From Chimaeribacter californicus (GTDB lineage Bacteria; Pseudomonadota; Gammaproteobacteria; Enterobacterales; Enterobacteriaceae): 64,000 nucleotides of DNA. The position numbers were made by a program, and so were the translations under genes. The stretch lies in NCBI RefSeq assembly GCF_002858675.1, contig NZ_PJZF01000018.1:1-64000 (forward strand), in the 5' to 3' direction. Positions 9,336-18,648 of this stretch are shown here, piece after piece. The notes beneath the pieces are model-generated. The model saw only the letters and a program-made list of their open reading frames with translations. It ran no database searches and was not told the origin of the DNA. The stretch's first letter is position 1. Each line of letters starts with the position of its first letter.

Positions 9336-9520
9336 CTTTGCAGAAAATCCGCTGTTGGTCAGTTTATAACTCGATTAGGCTCAATCTGTCGAACACCTTT
9401 CGCCCGGAAAGGTCCGATAACAACTATAAAAACCTTATTATTCAAATAAATAAAAAAACGCCTTTATCAAATGCTGTTATACCAATTCCGATTGTCACCG
9501 CCCCTACGTGGAGAATAAGA

Positions 9521-10822
9521 ATGAGTCATGGCATAAACCAGGATGTCGCCGCCGTTACGGCGAAACGCACGTTCCGCCACCTGCGCTGGTGGGTGCTGGT
9601 GCTGTTTCTGCTCGGCGTCACCATCAACTACATTACCCGCAACTCCCTCGGCATCCTCGCGCCGGAACTGAAAACCAGCCTCGGTATCACCACGGAGCAA
9701 TACTCCTGGATCGTCGGCGCATTCCAGCTCGCCTATACCCTGTTCCAGCCGATCTGCGGCTGGCTGATTGATGTGATCGGCCTGAAGCTCGGCTTTTTAA
9801 TCTGTGCCGTGATCTGGGCAGTGGTCTGTATGCTGCACGCCGGGGCAGGCAGCTGGTTGCACCTGGCGATCCTGCGCTTCTTTATGGGCGGAGCGGAAGC
9901 GGCCGCCACCCCGGCCAACGCCAAAACCATCGGCGAATGGTTCCCGAAAAAAGAGCGTCCGGTGGCGGCGGGCTGGGCGGGCGTGGGGTTCTCCATCGGC
10001 GCGATGCTGGCACCGCCGATCGTCTACTTCGCCCACGTGTCGTTTGGCTGGCAAGGGGCGTTTATGTTTACCGGCGGGCAGCCTGCGCCTCCAGCGCTGC
10101 TCTGGTGGCTGTTCTACCACAACCCGGAGCAGCACCCGCGCCTGAGCAAAAGTGAGCTGGCGTTCATCAAGCAGGATAACGAGCCGCCGGCGGTGAAGCT
10201 GCCGTTTTTGACCGCGCTGAAAACCGTGGCGAAAAACAAACGCTTCTACGGCATCGCCATCCCGGCGTTTATGGCGGAACCAGCGTGGGCGGTGCTGAGC
10301 TTCTGGGTGCCGCTCTACCTCGCCAATGAGCGCGGCATGGACCTCAAACAGATCGCCATGTTCGCCTGGCTGCCGTTCCTGGCCGCCGACCTCGGCAGCG
10401 TGGCGAGCGGCTACCTGACGAAGCTCTACGTCCGCGTGTTTGGCTGCACCCGTACCAACTCGGTGGTCGCCAGTTCCGTCACCGGCGCATTCCTGATGCT
10501 CTCCCTGGCGCTGGTGGCCACCACACAAGATCCGTATGTCGCCATTGCGCTGATTTCAGTCGGTGGTTTCGGCCACCAGATCATCTCCTGCATGCTGAGC
10601 GCACTGGTGGTGGACTCCTTCGACCGCGGGCAGATGGCCACGGTGAACGGCATGCGCGGCTCGGCCGCCTGGATCGCCAGCTTCCTGTTCTCACTGCTGA
10701 TCGGCGTCACCGCTGACCAGATTGGCTTCAACCCACTGTTTATTGCCATGGGCTTCTTTGACCTGATTGGCGCGGTCTTCCTGATCGCTTTTATTGCTGA
10801 ACGCCGCACCGCGCGTGCCTGA
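9521..10822 (+). CDS. MFS transporter, ACS/hexuronate (ExuT-like) type
   Basis: This 433-residue inner-membrane transporter resembles the anion:cation symporter branch of the major facilitator superfamily (ExuT, GudP, DgoT). It has NYITRNSLGILAPEL after helix 1, GxLxDxxG-type QPICGWLIDVIGLKLG and the RFFMGGAEAAATPANAK signature of ExuT-like proteins. The ATG at 9521 follows GTGGAGAA. About residues 187-196 read GGQPAPPALL where relatives have a plain hydrophobic helix, possibly from two compensating small indels or a sequence error. It is cotranscribed with the GH31 gene 14 bases downstream. The likely substrate is a glycoside or sugar acid that the hydrolase attacks. Confidence 0.85.
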   Translation: MSHGINQDVAAVTAKRTFRHLRWWVLVLFLLGVTINYITRNSLGILAPELKTSLGITTEQYSWIVGAFQLAYTLFQPICGWLIDVIGLKLGFLICAVIWAVVCMLHAGAGSWLHLAILRFFMGGAEAAATPANAKTIGEWFPKKERPVAAGWAGVGFSIGAMLAPPIVYFAHVSFGWQGAFMFTGGQPAPPALLWWLFYHNPEQHPRLSKSELAFIKQDNEPPAVKLPFLTALKTVAKNKRFYGIAIPAFMAEPAWAVLSFWVPLYLANERGMDLKQIAMFAWLPFLAADLGSVASGYLTKLYVRVFGCTRTNSVVASSVTGAFLMLSLALVATTQDPYVAIALISVGGFGHQIISCMLSALVVDSFDRGQMATVNGMRGSAAWIASFLFSLLIGVTADQIGFNPLFIAMGFFDLIGAVFLIAFIAERRTARA

Positions 10823-10836
10823 AAGGGAATGTAACG

Positions 10837-13200
10837 ATGAAAACGCTGAAACACTGGTCGCTGCTGACCGCTGACGATCGCCACGTGGAATTAGCCGTCG
10901 ACGGCAGCCACCGCCTCTGCCTCTATGTGCTGGACACGGGCCTGTTCCGCGTGCTGATCAAACGCCGTAACCAGCTGGCGCTGGACCGCACCTGGAGCAT
11001 CGCCCCGGACGGCGATGTGCCGTGGGAAGGCCGCGCGCGGGAGAGCGTGGCGGGCTTTGCCCTGCCGGGCTTCACCCTGGAGGAGCAGGACGGGCGGCTC
11101 TGCATCAGCACGGAAAAATTGCGCGTGACGGTGCACCAGCCGCTGTGGCTGGAGTGGCACTACCGGGATCAGGCCGGTGCATGGCAACTGCTGGCCAGTG
11201 ACCGCCCGACCAGCGCCTACCTGCTCAACGCCCACGGCGACGGCGTGGCGCACTATCAGCGCCGCTTTAAAGAAGAGGCCTATTACGGGCTGGGCGAAAA
11301 AGCCGGCCCGTTGCAGCGCACCGGCAAACGTTACGAGATGCGCAACCTGGACGCCATGGGCTACAACGCCGCCTCCACCGACCCGCTCTACAAGCATATT
11401 CCCTTTACCATCACCCGGCGGCCGGACGTCAGTTTCGGCCTGTTTTATGACAATCTCAGCAGTTGCTGGCTCGATCTGGGCAATGAGATCGACAACTACC
11501 ACGCCCCTTACCGCCGCTGGCAGGCGGAAGCGGGCGACATCGACTACTACCTGTTCCTCGGCCCGCAGGTGCTGGATGTCACCAAAGCCTTTGTGCGGCT
11601 CACCGGCAAAACGCTGTTCGGCCCGAAATGGAGCCTGGGCTACAGCGGCTCCACCATGCACTACACCGACGCGACGGACGCCCAGCAGCAGCTGATGCAC
11701 TTTATCCGCCTTTGCCGCGAGCAGGCGATCCCGTGCGACTCGTTCCAGCTCTCCTCCGGCTACACCTCGATCAACAACAAGCGCTACGTGTTCAACTGGA
11801 ACTACGACAAAGTGCCGCAACCGGAAGTGATGACCCAGGCGTTCCATGACGCCGGGCTGAAGCTGGCGGCCAACATCAAACCGTGCCTGTTGCAGGATCA
11901 CCCGCGCTACCAGGAGGTGGCAGAGCGCGGGCTGTTTATCCGGGATTCAGAGCAGGCCAGCCCGGAGCGCTCCAGCTTCTGGGATGACGAAGGTTCGCAC
12001 CTTGATTTCACCAACCCGGCGACTGTGGCCTGGTGGCAACAGGGCGTCACCGGGCAACTGCTGGAAAAGGGCATCGACTCGACCTGGAATGACAACAACG
12101 AATATGAAGTGTGGGATGGCGAAGCGCGCTGCCACGGCTTCGGCCGCGAGATCGCGATTAAACATATCCGCCCGGTGATGCCGCTGCTGATGATGCGTGC
12201 CTCGATGGAAGCGCAACAGGCGTTCGCGCCGGAAAAACGCCCCTACCTGATCTCCCGTTCCGGCTGCGCCGGGATGCAGCGCTACGTGCAGACCTGGAGC
12301 GGCGACAACCGCACCAACTGGGAAACGTTGCGTTACAACACCCGCATGGGCGTCGGCATGAGCCTGTCGGGGCTGTACAACGTCGGCCATGACGTCGGCG
12401 GCTTTTCCGGCGACAAACCGGACGCCGAGCTGTTTGTGCGCTGGGTGCAGAACGGCGTGATGCATCCGCGTTTTACCATCCACTCCTGGAATGACGATCA
12501 CACCGTCAACGAGCCGTGGATGTACCCGGCGGTGACCCCGGCGATCCGCGAGGCGATTGAGCTGCGCTACCGCCTGCTGCCCTACTTCTACACCCTGCTG
12601 TGGCAGGCGCACGCGGACGATGAGCCGATGCTGCGGCCGACGTTCCTTGACCATGAGCATGACGCCGAAACCTTCCTGGAGTGTGACGAGTTCCTGCTGG
12701 GGCGCGATCTGCTGGTGGCGAGCGTGGTAGAGCCGGGCGAGCGGCAGCGCAGCCTGTGGCTGCCGGACAACCACAGTGGCTGGTATGACTACCACAGCGG
12801 CCAGTGGTTCAGCGGCGGCCAACAGGTGACGCTGGACGCGCCGCTGGAGCGGCTGCCGCTGCTGGTGCGCGCCGGGGCCGCCCTGCCGCATAGCGCACGT
12901 ATCACCCATGTGGACGCGCAGGCCGACAGCGTGCGTGAGCTGAAGCTCTACCCGTTACGCGGTGAAGGCGTCTCCCACGGCATGCTGTTTGAGGATGACG
13001 GCGAATCCTGGGGCTACCAGCAAGGTGAGGCGCTGTGGCTGACATGGGAAATGGCCTGCACCGCCACTGAGATCCACCTCACCTTCCAGCGCAAAGGCAC
13101 TTACCAGCCCGCCTGGCAAGAGATCGCCCTGACCCTGCCGCCGGGCGAAACCCGCCGCCTGTGGGTGGAGGGCGTGGAGAGCAAGGTGTGGCGCGCGTAA
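10837..13200 (+). CDS. Glycoside hydrolase family 31 alpha-glycosidase
   Basis: GH31 enzymes hydrolyse alpha-glucosidic, alpha-xylosidic or sulfoquinovosidic bonds with retention. The 787-residue protein has the N-terminal beta-sandwich, the YYGLGEKAGPLQR segment and the (beta/alpha)8 core. The catalytic nucleophile is Asp419 in TWNDNNEYE and the acid/base Asp490 in WSGDNRTNW. No signal peptide is seen, so it acts in the cytoplasm on material brought in by the adjacent transporter. Its start lies 14 bases after the transporter stop, behind AAAGGGA. Whether it acts on alpha-glucosides, alpha-xylosides or another substrate cannot be told. A strong terminator follows. Confidence 0.92.
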   Translation: MKTLKHWSLLTADDRHVELAVDGSHRLCLYVLDTGLFRVLIKRRNQLALDRTWSIAPDGDVPWEGRARESVAGFALPGFTLEEQDGRLCISTEKLRVTVHQPLWLEWHYRDQAGAWQLLASDRPTSAYLLNAHGDGVAHYQRRFKEEAYYGLGEKAGPLQRTGKRYEMRNLDAMGYNAASTDPLYKHIPFTITRRPDVSFGLFYDNLSSCWLDLGNEIDNYHAPYRRWQAEAGDIDYYLFLGPQVLDVTKAFVRLTGKTLFGPKWSLGYSGSTMHYTDATDAQQQLMHFIRLCREQAIPCDSFQLSSGYTSINNKRYVFNWNYDKVPQPEVMTQAFHDAGLKLAANIKPCLLQDHPRYQEVAERGLFIRDSEQASPERSSFWDDEGSHLDFTNPATVAWWQQGVTGQLLEKGIDSTWNDNNEYEVWDGEARCHGFGREIAIKHIRPVMPLLMMRASMEAQQAFAPEKRPYLISRSGCAGMQRYVQTWSGDNRTNWETLRYNTRMGVGMSLSGLYNVGHDVGGFSGDKPDAELFVRWVQNGVMHPRFTIHSWNDDHTVNEPWMYPAVTPAIREAIELRYRLLPYFYTLLWQAHADDEPMLRPTFLDHEHDAETFLECDEFLLGRDLLVASVVEPGERQRSLWLPDNHSGWYDYHSGQWFSGGQQVTLDAPLERLPLLVRAGAALPHSARITHVDAQADSVRELKLYPLRGEGVSHGMLFEDDGESWGYQQGEALWLTWEMACTATEIHLTFQRKGTYQPAWQEIALTLPPGETRRLWVEGVESKVWRA

Positions 13201-13264
13201 GCCGGGCTTGAATGGCCGGCATGAAAAAGCCGGGCCTGAATCGCCGCCATAAAAAAAGCCGGGC
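13201..13264 (+). repeat. Imperfect tandem repeat of a terminator-proximal unit
   Basis: A 28-29 base unit starting GCCGGGC and ending in a run of A occurs at 13201-13228 and 13229-13257. A third partial copy (13258-13264) forms the left arm of the terminator stem. The unit begins immediately after the GH31 stop codon. Confidence 0.7.
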
Positions 13265-13281
13265 ATCTGCCCGGCTTTTTT
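13251..13281. terminator. Bidirectional terminator between GH31 gene and ybiT
   Basis: The stem AGCCGGGC / GCCCGGCT closes over ATCT, with seven A on the left and six T on the right. It can therefore end transcription from both convergent genes. Confidence 0.9.
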
Positions 13282-13295
13282 GTGCGCGCGTAGAA

Positions 13296-14891
13296 TCAGG
13301 CGTAGATGCCCTGGCTGCGCAGGTAGTCTTCGTAGGTGCCGCCGAAGTCGATCACCTTGTTCGGGGTGATCTCCAGCACGCGGGTCGCCAGCGAGCTGAC
13401 GAACTCACGGTCATGGGAGACGAAGATCAGCGTGCCTTCGTACATCTCCAGCGCCATGTTCAGGGACTCAATCGACTCCATGTCGAGGTGGTTGGTGGGT
13501 TCGTCCATGATCAGCACGTTCGGTTTGCGCATCATCAGCTTGCCGAACAGCATACGGCCCTTCTCGCCCCCGGAGAGCACCTTGACCTTTTTCTTGATGT
13601 CGTCCTGGCCGAACAGCAGACGGCCGAGGATGCCGCGCACCGCCTGCTCGTCATCTTTTTCCTGCTTCCACTGGCTCATCCAGTCGAAAACGGTCATGTC
13701 GACGTCGAAATCTTCCGCGTGGTCCTGCGCGTAGTAGCCGATGTTGGCGTTCTCAGACCACTTCACCGTCCCGGCGTTGGCCTCGATGTCGCCCACCAGC
13801 GTTTTCAGCAGGGTGGTTTTACCGATGCCGTTGGCACCCAGCACCGCGACTTTCTCGCCCACTTCCACCATCAGGTTGAGGTTCTTAAACAGCAGCCCCT
13901 CGTCGTACCCTTTGGCCAGCTCCTGCACTTCCAGCGCGTTACGGAACAGTTTTTTGTCCTGATCGAAGCGGATGTACGGGTTCTGGCGGCTGGAGGCTTT
14001 GACCTCATCCAGCTGGATTTTGTCAATCTGGCGGGCGCGCGAGGTCGCCTGCTTGGATTTGGAGGCGTTGGCGCTGAAGCGGCTGACGAAGGATTGCAGC
14101 TCGGCAATCTGCGCCTTTTTCTTGGCGTTGTCAGAGAGCAGACGCTCGCGCGCCTGGGTGGCGGCGGTCATGTACTCATCATAGTTGCCCGGGTAAACGC
14201 GCAGCTCGCCGTAGTCCAGGTCGGCCATGTGGGTGCAGACCATGTTCAGGAAGTGACGGTCGTGCGAAATGATGATCATGGTGCTGTTACGTTCGTTCAG
14301 CACCTGCTCCAGCCAACGGATGGTGTCGATGTCCAGGTTGTTGGTCGGTTCGTCGAGCAGCAGGATTTCCGGGTTGGAGAACAGCGCCTGTGCCAGCAGC
14401 ACACGCAGCTTGAAGCCGGGGGCGATTTCACTCATCGGGCCGTAATGCTGTTCTACCGGAATGCCGACGCCCAGCAGCAGTTCGCCGGCGCGGGCTTCGG
14501 CGGTGTAGCCGTCCATTTCGCCGTAGGCCACTTCCAGATCAGCCACTTTGTAGCCGTCCTCTTCGCTCATCTCGGCCATGGCGTAGATGCGGTCGCGCTC
14601 TTCTTTCACCTGCCACAGTTCGTCGTGGCCCATGATCACGGTGTCCAGCACGGAGAAATTCTCGTATGCGAACTGGTCCTGGCGCAATTTACCCAGGCGT
14701 TCGTTCGGATCAAGGAACACGTTGCCGCCGCTCGGCACCAGATCGCCGCCGAGGATTTTCATAAAGGTGGATTTGCCGCAGCCGTTGGCGCCGATCAGGC
14801 CGTAACGGTTGCCGCCGCCAAATTTGACGGAAATATTTTCGAACAGCGGCTTGCTGCCGAATTGCATGGTGATGTTGTTAGTACTTAACAC
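13296..14891 (-). CDS. ybiT: ABC-F family ATPase YbiT
   Basis: ABC-F proteins are soluble tandem ATPases that act on the ribosome and have no membrane domain. The 531-residue protein has two nucleotide-binding domains with Walker [10 protein letters not shown] and [20 protein letters not shown] and [11 protein letters not shown] Walker B segments, a signature LSGGEKGR in the second domain, and the charged linker between them (about 240-300). The GTG at 14891 is chosen because the product then begins exactly where E. coli YbiT does, seven residues before [14 protein letters not shown]; the frame is open to 14984 without similarity. It stands alone, with its 3' end at the shared terminator. Confidence 0.93.
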   Translation of the reverse strand: MLSTNNITMQFGSKPLFENISVKFGGGNRYGLIGANGCGKSTFMKILGGDLVPSGGNVFLDPNERLGKLRQDQFAYENFSVLDTVIMGHDELWQVKEERDRIYAMAEMSEEDGYKVADLEVAYGEMDGYTAEARAGELLLGVGIPVEQHYGPMSEIAPGFKLRVLLAQALFSNPEILLLDEPTNNLDIDTIRWLEQVLNERNSTMIIISHDRHFLNMVCTHMADLDYGELRVYPGNYDEYMTAATQARERLLSDNAKKKAQIAELQSFVSRFSANASKSKQATSRARQIDKIQLDEVKASSRQNPYIRFDQDKKLFRNALEVQELAKGYDEGLLFKNLNLMVEVGEKVAVLGANGIGKTTLLKTLVGDIEANAGTVKWSENANIGYYAQDHAEDFDVDMTVFDWMSQWKQEKDDEQAVRGILGRLLFGQDDIKKKVKVLSGGEKGRMLFGKLMMRKPNVLIMDEPTNHLDMESIESLNMALEMYEGTLIFVSHDREFVSSLATRVLEITPNKVIDFGGTYEDYLRSQGIYA

Positions 14892-14993
14892 AACGCTCGC
14901 TCTTGTCTGGGAATGTGATGAGGCGCGCATTATGCCATAACCGGCGGGCGGGGTCGCGCATCGTTTTGGTTGTTTTTCGCGCAAAAAACAGAA

Positions 14994-15013
14994 AACCCGG
15001 CCGGAGCCGGGTT
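14994..15013 (-). terminator. Terminator of tsx
   Basis: AACCCGGC / GCCGGGTT with a four-base loop. On the minus strand it is followed by TTCTGTTTTTTG. Confidence 0.85.
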
Positions 15014-15035
15014 GTGCGAGCAGGGGAGCGCGGGA

Positions 15036-15920
15036 TCAGAAGCTGTAGCCGATGACCGCGTAGTAGCCCCAGCCGGTGGACTTGACGTCAAAGTTGCCTT
15101 TGCCGAAGTTCAGCTCGGTACCGTCCTGCCATTGGCCGCCGTTATGGAAGTAACGCGCCACCACGGAGTAGTGCCAGTGGGCGTAGTTCAACGCCAGAAT
15201 ATGGCTGGAGGCGATGGAGTTGCTGGTGCGGGACTTGTTGCCGTTTTCGTTGAGGTCAGAGCCCCAGTCGAAGTTGGTGAAGCCGATGTAGCTGAAGTGG
15301 CCGCCCCACAGGTCGCCCAGCGGCAGGAAGTATTTCACCTTGAAGCGGTAGCCGTCCCAGCTGTTTTCGTTGGCGGCGCTGTAGTTTTCCCACTGGTATT
15401 TGGCGTAGACGTTCAGGGAGAGGTTCAGCGGGGTATGGGTGTCGATGTCGGTGCCGAGGCCCATGTACCAGGTATTCTGGCGGTTATCGCTGTCCGGGCC
15501 CATGTCAAAGATATAGTTGTTGGCGAAGTACCACTCTTTGAACGGCCCGAAGCTCAGGTCGGTGCCGGTGAGTTTGTCGATGGAGAAGCGCGGTTCGATC
15601 TCCATAAACAGCGGTGAGCCGTTTTTGTTCCAGATGCCGACATCGTTGCTGTTACCGGCGCCGAAGAATTTCGGCACGTCCACATAGCCGTAGAAGTCGA
15701 ACCAGTCTTTATGGGCGAAGGCTTCATATTCCAGGTAGAGATCGTTATTCAGCTGCGGCCCGAAGCGGGTGTGGTAGCTGCCCACCACGTTGACGCTCTG
15801 TTTCCACCAGTCGGAGAGGTACTCCCCCTGATCGCTGGACCCGACATTGGATTCAGCCAAAGCGGTAGCGCTGTAAGAGAGGGCGATCAACGCGCCCGCG
15901 GCGAAAAGACGATTTTTCAT
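15036..15920 (-). CDS. tsx: Nucleoside-specific outer-membrane channel Tsx
   Basis: Tsx is a 12-stranded outer-membrane barrel that admits nucleosides and deoxynucleosides and often serves as a phage or colicin receptor. The 294-residue precursor has a typical signal peptide ([22 protein letters not shown]) and then long stretches nearly identical to E. coli Tsx, such as [42 protein letters not shown] and SSHILALNY, ending in a terminal phenylalanine as barrels do. It is a single-gene unit with its own terminator. A CRP-like site lies about 230 bases upstream, matching the known catabolite control of tsx. Confidence 0.96.
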   Translation of the reverse strand: MKNRLFAAGALIALSYSATALAESNVGSSDQGEYLSDWWKQSVNVVGSYHTRFGPQLNNDLYLEYEAFAHKDWFDFYGYVDVPKFFGAGNSNDVGIWNKNGSPLFMEIEPRFSIDKLTGTDLSFGPFKEWYFANNYIFDMGPDSDNRQNTWYMGLGTDIDTHTPLNLSLNVYAKYQWENYSAANENSWDGYRFKVKYFLPLGDLWGGHFSYIGFTNFDWGSDLNENGNKSRTSNSIASSHILALNYAHWHYSVVARYFHNGGQWQDGTELNFGKGNFDVKSTGWGYYAVIGYSF

Positions 15921-16344
15921 TGTGGTTACCAGTGCGTGAAGGGGGGCGTTTCCCTGCCGGGCGGCGATGTTTCACCAATACAACCTGCGGCAGCGTCATT
16001 AACGATCATCGCTATAAAACATTCCGCTACCGGTTTACCCCCGGATCTTCAGAACATTCTTAAGTGTCATGATTTCGTAACTTAATACGCGATTGTGTCA
16101 ACAAATGTCAATTTGAGTTGCATTGTTATGCATTTGTTTCGTGATCTTGCTCACATATCGTTAACGGCGGTAAAGATACGGATTTTTAACGGTTGCGCAA
16201 TCGGTTACTTAGGAAAATCAGCCTTACCGGTAACAAGCGATGGTTTTTTAACCGCCGCCCCCTACCCTTTCCTTACATACCAAAAGGTTTGCAGTCTGGT
16301 GGGGGCATTAAAATTATTGCCGACGAAGACGCAGGGGCGGGTGA
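15921..16344. other. tsx upstream region without a gene
   Basis: This 424-base stretch holds the tsx promoter region. It is AT-richer than the surrounding genes around 16070-16200 and contains the CRP-like site listed separately. No credible open reading frame was found. Confidence 0.6.
16140..16155. promoter_or_regulatory. CRP-like site upstream of tsx
   Basis: CGTGA-N6-TCACA differs at one position from the CRP consensus TGTGA-N6-TCACA. In E. coli tsx is controlled by CRP and CytR, so the site fits. The exact start of transcription is not known here. Confidence 0.6.
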
Positions 16345-16629
16345 GCGGACAGGGATGTCCGCGAGAGGTACAGCCACGCTGGGAGCGTGTCTGTACCGGC
16401 CCGATTAGCCCGAAGGCTGAAGGAGGACAAATTGGCCGGGAGCCAATTTGAACAACGCGAAGCGTTGCCCCGGAGGGGTGAGCCCCATGGATGGGGCGAA
16501 TACTACACGCGGGAGCGTGCAATGATTCAGCCAGGGCACCGAAAGTGCGCGGGTGCAGGGCGAGCGCACCGGCGCGCCCTGCTCGGTTGAGGCTCGAAAA
16601 GCCAAGCAGCCAGCAATGCTGAACAACCG
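16345..16629. repeat. Non-coding array of about eleven consecutive short hairpins
   Basis: Between tsx and the DMT transporter pair, nearly every base falls in a short inverted repeat. Stem limits are: 16345-16362 (7 bp, loop GGGA); 16367-16397 (7 bp outer stem enclosing a 6 bp stem with loop GGG); 16407-16418 (4 bp, CGAA); 16428-16450 (9 bp, CGGGA); 16453-16467 (6 bp, GAA); 16475-16486 overlapping 16483-16496; 16506-16519 (5 bp, GGGA); 16536-16548 (4 bp, CGAAA); 16555-16582 (8 bp); 16591-16603 (4 bp, CGAAA); 16611-16621 (4 bp). An outer CGGTTG/CAACCG pair spans 16584-16629. Stems differ, but loops are repeatedly GGGA or CGAA(A). No conserved coding frame is apparent. Confidence 0.8.
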
Positions 16630-16670
16630 AAACTTTCCACGTCACCGCCCCCCGGCAGGGGGAAAACTCG

Positions 16671-17123
16671 CTACTCCCCCTTCCTATTACTCCGATAAAT
16701 CAGCACCAACGCCACGGCCAGGCACGCCACCGCCGCCAGGCGGCTCCCACTGAGCGGAATTTCCGGGTTATCCAGCCAGCCGAAGCTGTCGATCAGGATG
16801 CTCATCGCCAGTTGGCCGAGGATCACCGCCACCGTCGCGACCGCCGTGCCCACGCGCGGCACCGCCGTCACCATGATGATGATGTAGGGCACGCCGAACA
16901 GCGCACCGGCCAGCTGCCATTTCGGCACTGTCATCAGCGTCTGCGGGTGGGCACTTTCAAAGAACAGGATCAGCAGCATCGTCACCAGCGCACCCAGGCT
17001 GAAGGTGAGGAAGGCGCTTTTCAGCACCCCGACGCGTGCGCCGAGCTGCCCGTTAATCGCCGCCTGTACGCTCAGCGCGGCCCCGGCGATGATCGCCAGC
17101 ACAACCATAATAATTTCAGTCAT
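16671..17123 (-). CDS. Small DMT-family transporter (YdcZ/DUF606 type), subunit 2
   Basis: This 150-residue protein has four or five hydrophobic helices and the DUF606/YdcZ features QAAINGQLGARVG (about 20-32), LSLGAL-like FSLGALVTML, and GQLAMSILIDSFGWL near the C-terminus. Members often occur as adjacent pairs that are thought to work as a heterodimeric half-DMT transporter. Here the partner lies three bases upstream on the same strand. The substrate is unknown. The hairpin array begins beyond its 3' end. Confidence 0.8.
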   Translation of the reverse strand: MTEIIMVVLAIIAGAALSVQAAINGQLGARVGVLKSAFLTFSLGALVTMLLILFFESAHPQTLMTVPKWQLAGALFGVPYIIIMVTAVPRVGTAVATVAVILGQLAMSILIDSFGWLDNPEIPLSGSRLAAVACLAVALVLIYRSNRKGE

Positions 17124-17126
17124 CGT

Positions 17127-17561
17127 TTATCCCCGGGCAATCAGCCACAGTGCCGCAATAATGAACAGCAGCGCCAGCAGGCGTTCCCTGCCGATTTTCT
17201 TCTTCGCGCCGCCGAACCAGCCGTAGTGATCAATCAGCACACTTTTGGCGACCTGGCCGGAGAGAATCGCGATCATGGTCATCGCCAGCCCGATCACCGG
17301 CGTGGTCAGCGTCAGCACCACCACATACACCGGCCCGAGGATGCCGCCGAGCAGCTGCCAGCCGGGCTGGGCAGTAAAAGAAGGTGCGTTGCGCGGGCCG
17401 AAAAACAGCACCAGCAGCAGCGTCAGGGCGCTGCCGACGCCAAAGATGCTCAGGGTGGCCCAGAGATGGCCGACTTCGCCGCCCAGCGGGCCGAGCAACC
17501 CGGCCTCCACCGACAGCCCCATGCCGCCGAGGATCACCAGCGGGATCAGTAACAAATTCAT
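17127..17561 (-). CDS. Small DMT-family transporter (YdcZ/DUF606 type), subunit 1
   Basis: This 144-residue paralogue of the next gene shares the pattern VEAGLLGPLGGEVGHLWAT, VGSALTLLLVLFF and SGQVAKSVLIDHYGWFGG. Four helices are predicted. The start at 17561 lies about 150 bases from the divergent LysR-type gene, which probably regulates the pair. The two proteins together have the size of one ten-helix DMT carrier. The exported or imported compound is not evident. Confidence 0.8.
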   Translation of the reverse strand: MNLLLIPLVILGGMGLSVEAGLLGPLGGEVGHLWATLSIFGVGSALTLLLVLFFGPRNAPSFTAQPGWQLLGGILGPVYVVVLTLTTPVIGLAMTMIAILSGQVAKSVLIDHYGWFGGAKKKIGRERLLALLFIIAALWLIARG

Positions 17562-17707
17562 ACGTTGCCTTTTTTGTTGTTAAAAGAAAGGTGTCAGCAA
17601 GTGAATGCAAAAACAGGCCGCCCAGCCGGGCGGAGGCGGACTATACCGTGGCGCGCTATTGCGAAAAACCGGATAATAGCGAAAAGAGTTTTGCGGATAA
17701 TGCACAG

Positions 17708-18646
17708 ATGAATGATTTCGACGCAGTTTCCCTGCGGGCTTTGCGCCTGTTTGTGGCGGTGCTGGATGAAGGGAGTTTCTCCGAGGTGGCGCGCCGCGCG
17801 GGTGTCGCGCCCTCCTCCGTTTCACGGGTGATCCAGCAGCTTGAGCAGCAGCTGCACACCCAGTTGCTCTACCGCAACACCCGCGCACTGGCCCCGACGG
17901 AAGCGGGGCTGGCGTTCAGCCACTACGCCCGGCGGATGCTGGAGCAAGCAGATGAGGCGGCGCGTACCTTACAGGAGCGTGAACAGCTGCCGGGCGGGCT
18001 GGTGCGCATCAACGCGCCGGTGGTGTTCGGCCAGCGGCACCTCGCCCCCTGGCTGGCAGCGCTGGCGGAGCGCTACCCGAAGCTCAACGTCGAGCTGACG
18101 CAAACCGACGACTATGTTGACCCGCTGCACACTGCGGCCGATCTGTTGATCCGCATCGGCGTGCTGAATGACTCCAGCATGCACGCCCGGCCGCTGGCGC
18201 GCCTGCGTTACCGGCTGGCGGCCAGCCCGGCCTATCTGGCGCGGTTTGGTACGCCGCGCACCCCGGAGGATCTGCACGCGCACCACTGCCTGGTGTTTAA
18301 AGGCTCGTCCGGGCCGCAGCGCTGGTTTTTCCGTGCGCGTGAGGGTGAACAGCCATGGCACGCCTACAGCCTGCGCGGCCCGCTGACCGGCAACAATGCC
18401 GAAACCCTGACGCAGGCGGCGCTGGACGGCCTCGGGCTGGTGCTGTTCCCCAGCTGGCTGATTGGCGAGGCGCTGCACCAGGGGCGGCTGGTGCGGCTGC
18501 TGCCGGACTATCAGGCGTCAATTACGCTGGAGCCGTCCACGCTGGCCGCGCTCTACCCGCGCAGCCGGTTGCCGTCACGCAATGTGCGGGCGGTGGTGGA
18601 TTTTCTGGTAGAGAAGATGGGTAACCCGCCCTACTGGGATCGCTGA
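17708..18646 (+). CDS. LysR-family transcriptional regulator
   Basis: This 312-residue regulator has an N-terminal winged helix (ALRLFVAVLDEGSFSEVARR, then PSSVSRVIQQLEQQL, about 8-45) and a C-terminal effector-binding domain. The ATG at 17708 gives the standard LysR length before the helix-turn-helix, although the frame is open far upstream. It is transcribed divergently from the two small DMT transporters and is the obvious candidate to control them. It ends two bases before the convergent elaA stop. Confidence 0.88.
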   Translation: MNDFDAVSLRALRLFVAVLDEGSFSEVARRAGVAPSSVSRVIQQLEQQLHTQLLYRNTRALAPTEAGLAFSHYARRMLEQADEAARTLQEREQLPGGLVRINAPVVFGQRHLAPWLAALAERYPKLNVELTQTDDYVDPLHTAADLLIRIGVLNDSSMHARPLARLRYRLAASPAYLARFGTPRTPEDLHAHHCLVFKGSSGPQRWFFRAREGEQPWHAYSLRGPLTGNNAETLTQAALDGLGLVLFPSWLIGEALHQGRLVRLLPDYQASITLEPSTLAALYPRSRLPSRNVRAVVDFLVEKMGNPPYWDR

Positions 18647-18648
18647 GA

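Noticed and set aside
9338-9520. A 61-codon N-terminal extension of the MFS transporter
   Set aside because: It spans the regulatory region, has no family similarity, and a good ribosome site precedes the ATG at 9521.
13212-14888. A 558-codon open frame antisense to ybiT
   Set aside because: It is fully antisense to a clearly conserved ABC-F gene, has atypical composition rich in His, Val and Gln, and arises from GC-rich codon use.
16387-16753. Short open frames on both strands within the hairpin array
   Set aside because: They overlap one another, lack family sequence and follow the stem-loop repeats rather than codon use.
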